NCBI GenBank assembly: GCA_014879375.1
Contig: JACSSF010000040.1
Span: forward strand, 1-32,050
Source of the DNA: Lysobacteraceae bacterium
GTDB lineage: Bacteria; Pseudomonadota; Gammaproteobacteria; Xanthomonadales; Xanthomonadaceae
Direction: 5' to 3'
Length of the DNA stretch: 32,050 bases
The translations under genes were made by a program, and so were the position numbers. The notes beneath the pieces are model-generated. The model saw nothing but the letters and a program-made list of their open reading frames with translations. It was not told the DNA's origin and did no database searches. Shown in pieces: positions 7,859 to 16,346 of this stretch (the first letter of the stretch is position 1; each line of letters begins with the position of its first letter).

Positions 7859-8863
7859 TCAGAACTGCGGACGGTGCTCGGGGCCGGAGAAGCCGATCAC
7901 CAAGCCGCCCGGGCCGAAATTCATCATCCCGGTGATGCTCATCTGCACGAGGTGCAACTGGATGCCTTCGTTCTCGCATGCATGCTGCAAGCGGGAGAAG
8001 TCGAGGTTGTCCTTCACCTCTGCCAGCGGCCCGGCATAGGACACGACCACGTGCGGCACGTTGAGGCCGCGGCTGACTTGCTTCGCCACCAGCCCGAACA
8101 GGTTGCCCCAGGCTTCCTTGCGGCCACGGAACTTGCCGACGGCTGCGGTGTTGCCCTGCGCGACCTGGATCACCGGCTTGATGTCGAGTGCGCCACCCAG
8201 CAATGCACTGACCATGCCGATGCTCTTGTCCCCGCGCAGCCTGGATCGCGCACGGGCATAACCCAGGTCATCCGGGACGGCATAGGCATAGCTGCTGTCG
8301 ATGACCCGGTAGAGCGCATCGCGGATCTCGCGCGTATCCATGCCGGACTTCAGCATGTCGTGCAATGCCAGCGGGGCGATGCCGGAACCGGCGAACATCT
8401 GCTTGGTGTCGATGACGCGGAACTGGAAGGGCCGTGAGATATCCGCCGCCTGGCGCTGCGCACGGATGGTGCTGAGGGCCTGGATGCTGCCCTGGCTTGC
8501 CGCGTCGTAGATCGGGCTGCGGCTCTGGGTGATGGTCAGGCAGTAGACGGAATCGTAGTCCAGCGAAAAACGCTCGACGAAGAGCGCCTTCATCGCTTCG
8601 GCATCCAGTGGCACCGACTGGCCCGTCGCACCTTCGCCATTGGCGTTCTCGCGCATGTAGCGGCGGGTGGCCACCGGATCGTGCTGGTCCACGTAGGTGT
8701 GGGCGCCGATGCGGATCGGGATCGGGATCACCGCGACATCGGGGTCATTGAGGAATTCGTCGGGGACGTCACAAGAGGCATCGATCACGATGCCGACCCG
8801 TGCCTTCGCGATGCGCGGCTTGTCCTGGGCGGGGAAAGTCAGGGGGGTGACATCGGCAACCAT
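7859..8863 (-). CDS. DegV-family fatty-acid-binding protein
   Basis: DegV family protein, 334 aa from the chosen start. Members bind a fatty acid; in Firmicutes they present it to the kinase FakA (FakB role), but no FakA/DAK kinase gene is in this window. Visible features are the first strand VGIVIDASCDVP, QSVPLD, the ligand-loop counterpart TQSRSPIYDAA, VIDTKQMFAGSG, DIKPVIQV and the C-terminal FGPGGLVIGF. The usual serine-rich SSGLSGTY-type loop is altered. I use the ATG at 8863, preceded on this strand by GGAG, rather than the TTG at 8917 used by the track. It converges on pilZ with only 19 bp between stop codons. The physiological ligand is unknown. Confidence 0.85.
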   Translation of the reverse strand: MVADVTPLTFPAQDKPRIAKARVGIVIDASCDVPDEFLNDPDVAVIPIPIRIGAHTYVDQHDPVATRRYMRENANGEGATGQSVPLDAEAMKALFVERFSLDYDSVYCLTITQSRSPIYDAASQGSIQALSTIRAQRQAADISRPFQFRVIDTKQMFAGSGIAPLALHDMLKSGMDTREIRDALYRVIDSSYAYAVPDDLGYARARSRLRGDKSIGMVSALLGGALDIKPVIQVAQGNTAAVGKFRGRKEAWGNLFGLVAKQVSRGLNVPHVVVSYAGPLAEVKDNLDFSRLQHACENEGIQLHLVQMSITGMMNFGPGGLVIGFSGPEHRPQF

Positions 8864-8901
8864 CGACGGAACTCCATGTAAGTGATGTTCCGCGGATATA
8901 A

Positions 8902-8914
8902 GCACGGACCGTGC
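8902..8914. repeat. Perfect 13-bp palindrome upstream of degV, possible operator
   Basis: GCACGG-A-CCGTGC, a perfect 6-1-6 inverted repeat, lies about 40 bp upstream of the degV start. On the minus strand it sits directly before a TTATAT sequence that could act as a -10 element, so a bound protein could block transcription. No convincing -35 hexamer is visible. The palindrome is seen directly; operator function is inferred. Confidence 0.4.
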
Positions 8915-9023
8915 CAATAAATGAGACGCGGGTCACGCTTGCTGCGCCAGTGATCAGGGCCAACGCAGACAGGCTACATACGCCTGGGTATTCAAGGATC
9001 GCCGCTTTGATGCTCCCTTAATG

Positions 9024-11105
9024 TCAGTGGGTGGCAGGCTGCAGCGCCGGATTGTCCCAACCCGGGCGCGGCGCGAAGCGGTCGCCATGCTTGGCCTGCA
9101 GCGCCATCAGGCGGCCGAGCACGGCATCGACGCCGGTCTCGCGTACGTACTGGATCGGGCCGCCACGGAACGGCGCGAAGCCGGTGCCGAAGATCACGCC
9201 GCCATCGAGCAGGTCCGCATCGCTGACCACGCCGTCATGCAGGCAGGCCACGGCCTCGTTGATCATCGGCAGGATCAGGCGATCCTGCAGGTCTTCGGGC
9301 GCCTTGTAATCGCCCGGGACCTCGGGCTTGACCGGCTTGCCGTTCTCCCATTTGTACAGGCCCTGGCCATCCTTCTTGCCGCGCTTGCCGCGCTTGCCGG
9401 CTTCCGGCGGCGCGGCGAGCGCGGCGGGAATCTGCAGGCCGAGGAACGGGGCGAGTTCCGCGCCGACGCCGGCAGCGACATCCAGCCCCACGGTGTCGAT
9501 CAGTTCGATCGGTCCCATCGGCATGCCGAACTTCACTGCGGCCTTGTCCAGGACCGGGCCGGGGATGCCTTCGGCATAGGCGGTCATCGCCTCCAGCATG
9601 TACGGGAACAGCACGCGATTGACCAGGAAGCCCGGGGTGCCCGCGACCGGCACCGGCAGCTTGTCCAGCTTCTTGCAGAACGCGGCCAGGCGGGCCTGCG
9701 TTTCCGGCGCCATCTCGTCGTGGTGGATGATCTCGACCAGCGGCATCAGTGCGACCGGGTTGAAATAGTGCAAGCCGGCGAACTGGGCCGGGCGCCGGAT
9801 GTGCTCGCGCAACTCGACGAGCGGGATCGACGAGGTGTTGGTGGTGAGCAGCGCATCGGCCTTCATGCGCGGCTCGACTGAGGCATACAGCTCGCGTTTG
9901 GCCTCGGGCTTTTCGATGATGGCCTCGATGACGAGATCGGCATCGGGCACACCATCGCCATCGAGGTCGCTCTTGAGGCGCGCGGCAACGGCAGGACGCT
10001 TGGCCTCGTCCTTCACCTTCTTGGCGAACAGCTCATTGGCGCGCGCCAAGGCGCCATCGATGAACTTCTGCTCGCGGTCCTGCAGCGTGACCTCGAAACC
10101 CTTGTAGGCGCTCCATGCGGCGATGTCGCCGCCCATCACGCCGGCCCCGATCACGTGCACCTTCCGGATGCCGCTCTCGCCGCTGCCGAGCGACTTCATC
10201 CGCTCCTGCAGGAAGAACACCCGGATCAGGTTGCGTGCGGTCGGGGTGGAAGCCATCTTGACCACGCCGCGACGCTCCGCATCGAGCTGCGCCTGGATGC
10301 CGCCTTTCGCGTTCTTCCAGCTGTCGATCAAGGCGTAGGGCGCGGGGTAGTGGGCCTTCGGCGCCTTGCGTGCAACCTGCTTGATCAGCATGGGTGCCAG
10401 CAACTGGCGCGCTGGCCAGGTGTTGGTGGTCCAGGCCAGCAAGCGCTGCTTGAGCGGGCGCTTGATCCCGCGCAGGGCGAGTTGTGCGGCGGTGTCTTCC
10501 AGCGTGGCGGGCTCGGCGGTCTTGTCGACCAGGCCCATCGCCTTCGCCGCGCTGGCCGAGACGCTGCGGCCGGTCAACATCAGGTCGAACGCGGCGGGGG
10601 CGCCGATCAAACGCGGCAAGCGCACGCTGCCACCCCAGCCCGGGAAGATGCCCAGCTTCACTTCCGGCAAGCCGATCCGGGTGGAAGGATCGGTCGATGC
10701 GGCGCGGTAGCGACACGCCAGCGAGATCTCGGTGCCGCCGCCCATGCAGAAGCCGTGGATCGCGGCGGCAGTCGGGCAAGGCAGGCGATTGAGCTTCTGG
10801 AACACGGTCTGGCCACGGCGGATCGCGTCGTTCACCGTGCCTTTCACGTCGAACTCGGCGAACTCCTTCAAGTCCGCGCCGGCGATGAAGCCGGACTTCT
10901 TGGCCGAGGCGATCACCACACCCTTCGGCGGCTCCAGCGCGATGCGTTCGAGCAGCGTGTCCAGCTCGATCAGTGCATCCTGCGAGAATGCATTCACGCT
11001 CGCATCGGCGCGATCGAACGCGAGGACCAGCACGCCATCGTCGCGCATGCGGGTTTGCCAGTGGCGCGGCTTGAGGCCGTCGAGCGCAGCGATCATGGGG
11101 CACAT
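9024..11105 (-). CDS. Multifunctional enoyl-CoA hydratase / 3-hydroxyacyl-CoA dehydrogenase
   Basis: FadB/FadJ-type fatty-acid beta-oxidation protein, 693 aa. The N-terminal crotonase domain (about 20-210) has the oxyanion segment FIAGADLKEF and both catalytic glutamates, Glu126 in GGGTEISLAC and Glu148 in LPEVKLGIFPGWGG. The NAD-binding domain starts at VHVIGAGVMGGDIAAW (316-331), with catalytic His446 in HYFNPV and Glu458 in LVEII. Two C-terminal helical dehydrogenase domains follow. Length fits FadB/FadJ (about 710-730), slightly short. No thiolase (fadA/fadI) gene is adjacent, so the thiolase subunit must be encoded elsewhere. FadB versus FadJ cannot be decided here. A second in-frame ATG lies at 11096. 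Confidence 0.93.
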   Translation of the reverse strand: MCPMIAALDGLKPRHWQTRMRDDGVLVLAFDRADASVNAFSQDALIELDTLLERIALEPPKGVVIASAKKSGFIAGADLKEFAEFDVKGTVNDAIRRGQTVFQKLNRLPCPTAAAIHGFCMGGGTEISLACRYRAASTDPSTRIGLPEVKLGIFPGWGGSVRLPRLIGAPAAFDLMLTGRSVSASAAKAMGLVDKTAEPATLEDTAAQLALRGIKRPLKQRLLAWTTNTWPARQLLAPMLIKQVARKAPKAHYPAPYALIDSWKNAKGGIQAQLDAERRGVVKMASTPTARNLIRVFFLQERMKSLGSGESGIRKVHVIGAGVMGGDIAAWSAYKGFEVTLQDREQKFIDGALARANELFAKKVKDEAKRPAVAARLKSDLDGDGVPDADLVIEAIIEKPEAKRELYASVEPRMKADALLTTNTSSIPLVELREHIRRPAQFAGLHYFNPVALMPLVEIIHHDEMAPETQARLAAFCKKLDKLPVPVAGTPGFLVNRVLFPYMLEAMTAYAEGIPGPVLDKAAVKFGMPMGPIELIDTVGLDVAAGVGAELAPFLGLQIPAALAAPPEAGKRGKRGKKDGQGLYKWENGKPVKPEVPGDYKAPEDLQDRLILPMINEAVACLHDGVVSDADLLDGGVIFGTGFAPFRGGPIQYVRETGVDAVLGRLMALQAKHGDRFAPRPGWDNPALQPATH

Positions 11106-11128
11106 CCGAGGCGGTATGGAAGCCCGTT

Positions 11129-11158
11129 ATCATCCAACTGGCGTTGATATCGCGTCAA
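11129..11158 (-). promoter_or_regulatory. Candidate sigma-70 promoter for the beta-oxidation gene
   Basis: On the minus strand, TTGACG (11158-11153) is followed after 18 nt by GATGAT (11134-11129), placing a start site about 17 nt before the ATG at 11105. A loose inverted repeat (TTGA-N7-TCAA) overlaps the -35 element and could be a regulator site. I see no clear FadR-type operator. Confidence 0.4.
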
Positions 11159-11204
11159 ATCGCCGCATGATGGGGTATTCCCTGCGCTGTCGGATGTCGC
11201 ATCG

Positions 11205-11232
11205 GGAACTTTCGCGCATCGTCCCGGTCAGA
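11205..11232 (+). promoter_or_regulatory. Sigma-E autoregulatory promoter of rpoE
   Basis: GGAACTT (11205-11211), a 16-nt spacer and TCAGA (11228-11232), preceded by G to give GTCAGA. This is a near-consensus extracytoplasmic sigma-E promoter placed about 25 nt upstream of the rpoE ATG. RpoE operons are classically self-activated, which supports the assignment. Confidence 0.8.
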
Positions 11233-11257
11233 ACCGGCAATCATCCGAGACGGCGCC

Positions 11258-11920
11258 ATGCATTCTGGAGCTGCGGCTTTGACAGCCGGCAACGACATCG
11301 ACGACAGCCATGCCCCGATCGACGTGCTCGACCACGAGCTGGTGCGTCGCGTGCAGGACGGCGAAACGGCGGCATTCGACTTGCTGGTGCGCCGCTACCA
11401 GCATCGGATCGTCGCGCTGGTCGCGCGCTACGTCGGTGACTGGTCGGAGGCGCAGGATGTCGCCCAGGATGCGTTCATTCGCGCCTACCGCGCGATCGGC
11501 GGCTTCCGCGGTGACGCCCAGTTCTACACCTGGCTGCACCGGATCGCGGTCAATACCGCCAAGAATCACCTGGTCGCGATGAAGCGACGCCCGCCCACCG
11601 CCGACATCGACGCGATCGATGCCGAGCAATATGCCGGCGCGCTGCAGATGCGCGACACCGACACGCCCGAGCGCGAGCTGCTGCGCCACGAGGTGGAGCA
11701 GGCGGTGATGCAGACGGTGAACGCGCTGCCGAAGGAATTGCGACTGGCCATCACCCTGCGCGAGGTGGAGGGCCTGTCATACGAGCAGATCGCCGAGCAA
11801 CTGCGTTGCCCGATCGGCACGGTGCGCTCGCGCATCTTCCGTGCCCGCGAGGCGATCGACCGCGAATTGCGCCCGCTGTTGGGCGCACAGGCCACATCGC
11901 GCGAAAGAGGACGTGCATGA
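11258..11920 (+). CDS. rpoE: RNA polymerase sigma factor RpoE
   Basis: ECF sigma factor, 220 aa, controlling the envelope-stress response. Region 2 spans about 30-100, with AQDVAQDAFIRAYRAIGGFRG and the -10-recognition segment FYTWLHRIAVNTAKNHL. Region 4 (about 155-205) contains LSYEQIAEQLRCPIGTVRSRIFRARE. The N-terminus has about 20 extra residues compared with E. coli RpoE (191 aa). An internal ATG at 11310 is possible, but the sigma-E promoter position allows the longer form. The last codons overlap rseA by 4 nt (ATGA). The neighbours rseA and mucD identify it as RpoE rather than another ECF factor. Confidence 0.96.
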   Translation: MHSGAAALTAGNDIDDSHAPIDVLDHELVRRVQDGETAAFDLLVRRYQHRIVALVARYVGDWSEAQDVAQDAFIRAYRAIGGFRGDAQFYTWLHRIAVNTAKNHLVAMKRRPPTADIDAIDAEQYAGALQMRDTDTPERELLRHEVEQAVMQTVNALPKELRLAITLREVEGLSYEQIAEQLRCPIGTVRSRIFRAREAIDRELRPLLGAQATSRERGRA

Positions 11921-12789
11921 ACCCCAACGACACCCATCGCGAACAACTCTCCGCCCTGATCGATGGCGCGCTCGACGCCGACCAGCGTCGTTTCCTGCTG
12001 CGCCGCCTGCAGCACGATGGCGAATTGACCGACAGCCTGTCGCGCTGGCAAATGGTCGGTGATGTGCTCCGTGGCCAGGCCGAGGCGCCGGCGCCCGCCG
12101 GGTTTGCCGAGGCCATCGCTACGCGCATCGCCGACGAGCCGCTGCCGTTGATCGAAGACGGAGGCATCGACATGCCGGTGCGCAATGCATCGGCAAGTGA
12201 GGTGGCTTCTAAGGCGGTCGTCGCCCGTGGCGCGCGCTGGCGCTGGTTTGGCGGCGGCGCGCTGGCGGCGTCGCTGGTGATCGCAAGCGTGCTGGCGCTG
12301 CGTCCGGACACGAGCCCGGTTGCATCGGCTACTTTCGCCACCAATGAAGCCGCATCGTCCACGCCTTCCGCAAAGGTGGAGGTCGCATCGGGCGGCATCG
12401 TCACTGCGGCGCCGCTCACCGTGGCCGCCGAAACCACGCCGCTGCCCGCATCCTCTCCGACCACGCGCGTGAACGCTGCGGCGCGTGGCCCCGTGCGCGT
12501 AGCCCGTGCCGCGCCCATGCCCGCACGATCCGCAAGCCCGGCGCCTGCAGCCGAGCGCGACATCGAAACCGCCGCGTCGCGCGTGACGCTGCCGGCCGAG
12601 TCGGCCCCGCGTACTGCGCAAACGGAACCCAGGCCCGCTGCCAATCCCTTCCAGGCACCGGCCGCGAAGGCGTGGCCGCGTGCGGTGATCCCACGCTCGG
12701 ACAACGGCACCTTCAATGCCAGCTTCAACAGCGATGCGTCGTACTACCCGTTCGCGCCCAATGGCGCGGAGCCCGCCAGCGAAGAGTAA
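11917..12789 (+). CDS. rseA: Anti-sigma-E factor RseA
   Basis: Inner-membrane anti-sigma factor, 290 aa, that holds RpoE inactive until proteolysed. The N-terminal cytoplasmic RseA domain (1-75) has REQLSALIDGALD and LSRWQMVGDVLRG. One membrane segment lies at about 110-128, followed by a long Ala/Pro/Thr-rich periplasmic region of about 160 residues. The start codon overlaps rpoE (ATGA), so sigma and anti-sigma are probably translated in a fixed ratio. No rseB follows; the next gene is the protease mucD, as known for Xanthomonas. The periplasmic tail is low-complexity and poorly conserved. DegS and RseP genes are not in the window. Confidence 0.92.
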   Translation: MNPNDTHREQLSALIDGALDADQRRFLLRRLQHDGELTDSLSRWQMVGDVLRGQAEAPAPAGFAEAIATRIADEPLPLIEDGGIDMPVRNASASEVASKAVVARGARWRWFGGGALAASLVIASVLALRPDTSPVASATFATNEAASSTPSAKVEVASGGIVTAAPLTVAAETTPLPASSPTTRVNAAARGPVRVARAAPMPARSASPAPAAERDIETAASRVTLPAESAPRTAQTEPRPAANPFQAPAAKAWPRAVIPRSDNGTFNASFNSDASYYPFAPNGAEPASEE

Positions 12790-12849
12790 GCGCTGCGCAC
12801 GGCATCGCATCGAATCCCCTGACACCCCCAACGTCGAAGATCCCTCCCG

Positions 12850-14355
12850 ATGAAGAAACTCCTGCAACCGCTGATGCTTGTCCCGCTCACCGCGCTCGCC
12901 ACCGCGGGCGTGGTGATGCTGCCCGCTGCCGATGCCCAGCAAGCCGCCGTTCCTGCCCCCGCTGCCGCGCCGCAGCCGGAGCTGGTCACCGGCTTGCCCG
13001 ATTTCACCCGCCTGGTGGACCGCGTCGGTCCGGGCGTGGTGAGCGTGGAGGCGCGCATCGCCTCGCGTAGCCCGGGTGGCATGAACGATGACCCGATGGC
13101 CGAGATCTTCCGCCGCTTCGGCATGCCGATGCCGCCGGGCATGCAGGGCCCGCGTGGCCAGATGCCGCAGGCGCCGCGCGGCATCTCGCTCGGCACCGGA
13201 TTCCTGATCTCCCCCGATGGCTACGTGCTGACCAACCACCACGTCGTCGACAACGCCGACGAGGTGACGGTCAAGCTCGGTGATCGCCGCGAACTGAAGG
13301 CAAAGGTCGTTGGCAGCGATGCGCAATCGGATGTCGCCTTGCTGAAAGTCGAAGGCAGCAACCTGCCGGCGCTGCGCCTGGGCAATTCTTCCGGCGTGCA
13401 GCCGGGCCAGTGGGTGGTGGCGATTGGTTCGCCCTACGGCCTTGATCATTCGGTGACTGCCGGCATCGTCAGCGCGATCGGCCGCAACACCGGTGGCGGC
13501 CAGCAATACGTGCCCTTCATCCAGACCGATGTCGCGATCAACCGCGGCAACTCCGGCGGCCCGTTGCTCAACACGCGCGGCGAGGTGGTCGGCATCAATT
13601 CGCAGATCTTCAGCGTGTCCGGCGGTTACCAGGGCATCAGCTTCGCGATCCCGATCGATACCGCTATGAACGCGGTCGAGCAGCTCAAGAAGACCGGGCA
13701 GGTGCGGCGCGGGATGCTGGGTGTCGCGATGAATCCGGCCATCGATGCGGATCTCGCCCGCAGCCTTGGGCTGCCGGACAGCCGCGGCGCGCTGGTCACC
13801 CGGGTCGAGGCCGGCAGCGGCGCGGCCAAGGCGGGCATCCAGCCGGGCGACGTGATCCGCAGCTTCAACGGCGCCGCCGTCGGTGACGTGGGTGACGTGG
13901 CGCCGATGGTCGGCGCGTTGCCGCCGGGCAGCCAAGTGAAGCTGGGCGTCTGGCGCGACGGCCGCGAACGCAACATCGACGTGGTGCTGGGCGAGGCCGA
14001 AACCGAGCGCACCTCAGCGTTCAACCAAGGCGATGGCGGGCGCAGTGATGCCCCGCAAGTCCAGCCCACGCGTGGCCTGCTGGGCCTGCGCATCGCCGAG
14101 CTCGATGCCGACGACCGCCGTGAGCTGAAACTGGGCGCGAGTGAAGGCGTGGGCGTTACTGGCGTGGAGTCCATGGCGGCGCGCGAGGCCGGCCTGATGC
14201 CGGGCGACGTGATCCTGGCCGTGGGCCGCACGTCGGTCGGTTCGGCCAGGGCGCTCGAATCGGCGCTGGCAGGCGTCAAGCCCGGCGAGACGGTGATGCT
14301 GCGCCTGGGCGGCCGTGGCGGACCGCGTTTCGTCACCCTCAAGGCCGGGAGCTGA
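12850..14355 (+). CDS. mucD: Periplasmic serine protease MucD / DegP (HtrA family)
   Basis: HtrA-type Do protease, 501 aa. A signal peptide (1-29, cleavage after ADA) is followed by the trypsin-like domain with catalytic His131 (TNHHVVD), Asp161 (SDVALLKVE) and Ser235 (NRGNSGGPLL). Two PDZ domains follow (about 275-365 and 400-495). A Met/Pro/Gly-rich stretch (92-110) corresponds to the regulatory LA loop. It is the third gene of the sigma-E operon and would degrade misfolded envelope proteins, lowering the stress signal. The rseA-mucD gap of 60 bp shows no terminator or sigma-E motif. Confidence 0.95.
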   Translation: MKKLLQPLMLVPLTALATAGVVMLPAADAQQAAVPAPAAAPQPELVTGLPDFTRLVDRVGPGVVSVEARIASRSPGGMNDDPMAEIFRRFGMPMPPGMQGPRGQMPQAPRGISLGTGFLISPDGYVLTNHHVVDNADEVTVKLGDRRELKAKVVGSDAQSDVALLKVEGSNLPALRLGNSSGVQPGQWVVAIGSPYGLDHSVTAGIVSAIGRNTGGGQQYVPFIQTDVAINRGNSGGPLLNTRGEVVGINSQIFSVSGGYQGISFAIPIDTAMNAVEQLKKTGQVRRGMLGVAMNPAIDADLARSLGLPDSRGALVTRVEAGSGAAKAGIQPGDVIRSFNGAAVGDVGDVAPMVGALPPGSQVKLGVWRDGRERNIDVVLGEAETERTSAFNQGDGGRSDAPQVQPTRGLLGLRIAELDADDRRELKLGASEGVGVTGVESMAAREAGLMPGDVILAVGRTSVGSARALESALAGVKPGETVMLRLGGRGGPRFVTLKAGS

Positions 14356-14383
14356 TCCCGCGCCGGCAACCTCGCCGATCTTG

Positions 14384-14420
14384 CATGACCGGTCCGGACG
14401 GCGTGGTCCGGGCCGGCATG
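14384..14420 (+). terminator. Strong hairpin between mucD and lepA
   Basis: Arm CATGACCGGTCCGGAC (14384-14399) pairs with GTCCGGGCCGGCATG (14406-14420) around the 6-nt loop GGCGTG. It forms 15 pairs, including one G-U, with one bulged A. No T-tract follows, so this is either a U-less terminator for the rpoE-rseA-mucD operon, a 3'-end stabiliser, or a regulatory structure. The -10-like GATAAT starts two bases beyond it. Confidence 0.5.
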
Positions 14421-14421
14421 C

Positions 14422-14427
14422 GATAAT
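14422..14427 (+). promoter_or_regulatory. Possible -10 element for lepA
   Basis: GATAAT in the context GCGATAATG, about 48 nt before the lepA ATG and directly after the hairpin. It is the best -10 match in the mucD-lepA gap. At 17-nt spacing the -35 position (CGGCGT) falls in the hairpin and does not match the consensus, so support is weak. Confidence 0.3.
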
Positions 14428-14474
14428 GTTGGGCTGAATTCACGTAGGGCCGCATGGGCGGCTGATTGCCGCCA

Positions 14475-16307
14475 ATGTCGTCCGAAACCCCCGCCAGCAT
14501 GCCCAACGCCGAGATGGCGAGCATCCGCAACTTCTCGATCATCGCCCACGTCGATCACGGCAAGTCGACGCTGGCCGACCGGATCATCCAGCTGTGCGGC
14601 GGCCTGACCGAGCGCGAGATGGAATCGCAGGTGCTCGACAACAACCCGATCGAGCGCGAGCGCGGCATCACCATCAAGGCGCAGTCGGTCTCGTTGCCGT
14701 ACACGGCGAAGGACGGCAACACCTATTTCCTGAATTTCATCGACACGCCGGGCCACGTGGACTTCAGCTACGAAGTGTCCCGCTCGCTCGCGGCCTGCGA
14801 GGGCGCGCTGCTGGTGGTCGATGCGGCGCAGGGCGTGGAGGCGCAGTCGGTCGCCAATTGCTACACCGCGGTGGAGCAGGGGCTGGAAGTGATCCCGGTG
14901 ATCAACAAGATCGACCTGCCGACCGCCGACATCGAGCGTGCGAAGGAGGAGATCGAGGCGGTCATTGGCATCGACGCGGACGACGCCGTGCCGATCAGTG
15001 CCAAGACCGGCCTCAACGTCATCGACGTGCTGGAGGCGATCGTGCATCGCATCCCGCCGCCCAAGCCGCGCGACACCGACAAGCTGCAAGCGCTGATCAT
15101 CGATTCGTGGTTCGACAATTACCTCGGCGTGGTGTCGCTGGTGCGCATCATGCAGGGCGAGCTCAAGCCCGGCGACAAGATGCTGGTGATGTCCACGGGA
15201 CGCTCGCACCAGGTCGATGCGGTCGGCGTGTTCACCCCCAAGCGCAAGGTGCTGAAGGCGCTGAAGGCCGGCGAGGTGGGCTGGATCACCGCGTCGATCA
15301 AGGACGTGCACGGCGCCCCGGTCGGCGACACCCTGACTCTGGCCAACGACCCGGCCCCGCATCCGCTGCCCGGCTTCCAGGAAATGCAGCCGCGCGTGTT
15401 CGCCGGCCTGTTCCCGGTCGATGCCGAGGATTATCCCGACCTGCGCGAGGCGCTGGACAAGCTGCGCCTGAACGATGCCGCGCTGCGTTTCGAGCCGGAA
15501 AGCTCGGAGGCGATGGGCTTCGGCTTCCGCTGCGGGTTCCTTGGCATGCTGCACATGGAGATCGTGCAGGAACGCCTGGAGCGCGAATACAACCTCAACC
15601 TCATCAGCACCGCGCCGACGGTCATCTACGAAGTGCTGAAGACCGACGGCACGGTGATGCCGCTCGACAACCCGGCCAAGCTGCCGCCGGCCAACATGGT
15701 GGCCGAGATCCGCGAGCCGATCATCCGCGCCAACATCCTCACCCCGCCGGACTACGTCGGCAACGTGATCAAGCTGTGCGAGGAAAAGCGCGGCATGCAG
15801 GTCGGCATCACCTACATGGGCAACCAGGTGCAGATCAGCTACGAACTGCCGATGGCCGAGGTGGTGCTGGATTTCTTCGACAAGCTAAAGTCGGTGAGCC
15901 GCGGCTATGCCTCGCTCGACTACCACTTCGTGCGTTTCGAGGCGGGCCCGTTCGTGCGCGTGGACACGCTGATCAACGGTGACAAGGTGGATGCGCTGTC
16001 GATCATCGTGCATCGCCAGCATGCCGATCGCCGCGGTCGCGAGCTGACCGAAAAGATGAAAGAGCTGATTCCGCGGCAGATGTTCGATGTCGCCATCCAG
16101 GCCGCCATCGGCAGCCAGATCATCGCGCGCACCACGGTCAAGGCGTTGCGCAAGAACGTGCTGGCGAAGTGTTACGGTGGTGATGCCTCGCGCAAGAAGA
16201 AGCTGCTGGAGAAGCAGAAGGAAGGCAAGAAGCGGATGAAGCAGGTCGGTCGTGTGGAAATCCCGCAGGAAGCCTTCCTCGCCGTCCTGCAGGTGGACAA
16301 CAAGTAA
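14475..16307 (+). CDS. lepA: Elongation factor 4 (LepA)
   Basis: Ribosome-associated GTPase, about 610 aa, implicated in back-translocation or ribosome assembly. G-domain motifs are [23 protein letters not shown] and NKIDLP. Domain II follows. The LepA-specific C-terminal region is present with [27 protein letters not shown] and the basic tail [16 protein letters not shown]. The start is uncertain: ATG at 14475, 14499 and 14514 are all in frame, and none has a good Shine-Dalgarno sequence. I keep 14475; the core family N-terminus ([14 protein letters not shown]) begins near 14523. The lepA-lepB-rnc-era order is conserved in proteobacteria. Confidence 0.96.
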   Translation: MSSETPASMPNAEMASIRNFSIIAHVDHGKSTLADRIIQLCGGLTEREMESQVLDNNPIERERGITIKAQSVSLPYTAKDGNTYFLNFIDTPGHVDFSYEVSRSLAACEGALLVVDAAQGVEAQSVANCYTAVEQGLEVIPVINKIDLPTADIERAKEEIEAVIGIDADDAVPISAKTGLNVIDVLEAIVHRIPPPKPRDTDKLQALIIDSWFDNYLGVVSLVRIMQGELKPGDKMLVMSTGRSHQVDAVGVFTPKRKVLKALKAGEVGWITASIKDVHGAPVGDTLTLANDPAPHPLPGFQEMQPRVFAGLFPVDAEDYPDLREALDKLRLNDAALRFEPESSEAMGFGFRCGFLGMLHMEIVQERLEREYNLNLISTAPTVIYEVLKTDGTVMPLDNPAKLPPANMVAEIREPIIRANILTPPDYVGNVIKLCEEKRGMQVGITYMGNQVQISYELPMAEVVLDFFDKLKSVSRGYASLDYHFVRFEAGPFVRVDTLINGDKVDALSIIVHRQHADRRGRELTEKMKELIPRQMFDVAIQAAIGSQIIARTTVKALRKNVLAKCYGGDASRKKKLLEKQKEGKKRMKQVGRVEIPQEAFLAVLQVDNK

Positions 16308-16346
16308 CATCGCCGGCGCGCGTCGCCGCACTCATAAGGAACACGC

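Noticed and set aside
8868-8890. Plus-strand GGAACT resembling a sigma-E -35 element
   Set aside because: No GTC-type -10 at 15-17 nt and no plus-strand gene downstream. It overlaps the degV ribosome-binding region.
8769-8963. 64-aa minus-strand ORF overlapping the degV start
   Set aside because: Overlaps degV in another frame, shows no family features and has no ribosome-binding site.
13626-15554. 642-aa minus-strand ORF
   Set aside because: His/Arg/Ala-rich antisense shadow of mucD and lepA, both clearly real. The same applies to other long antisense ORFs (317-1342, 1415-3292, 11566-13935, 17688-19796, 20686-22086, 28064-29266).
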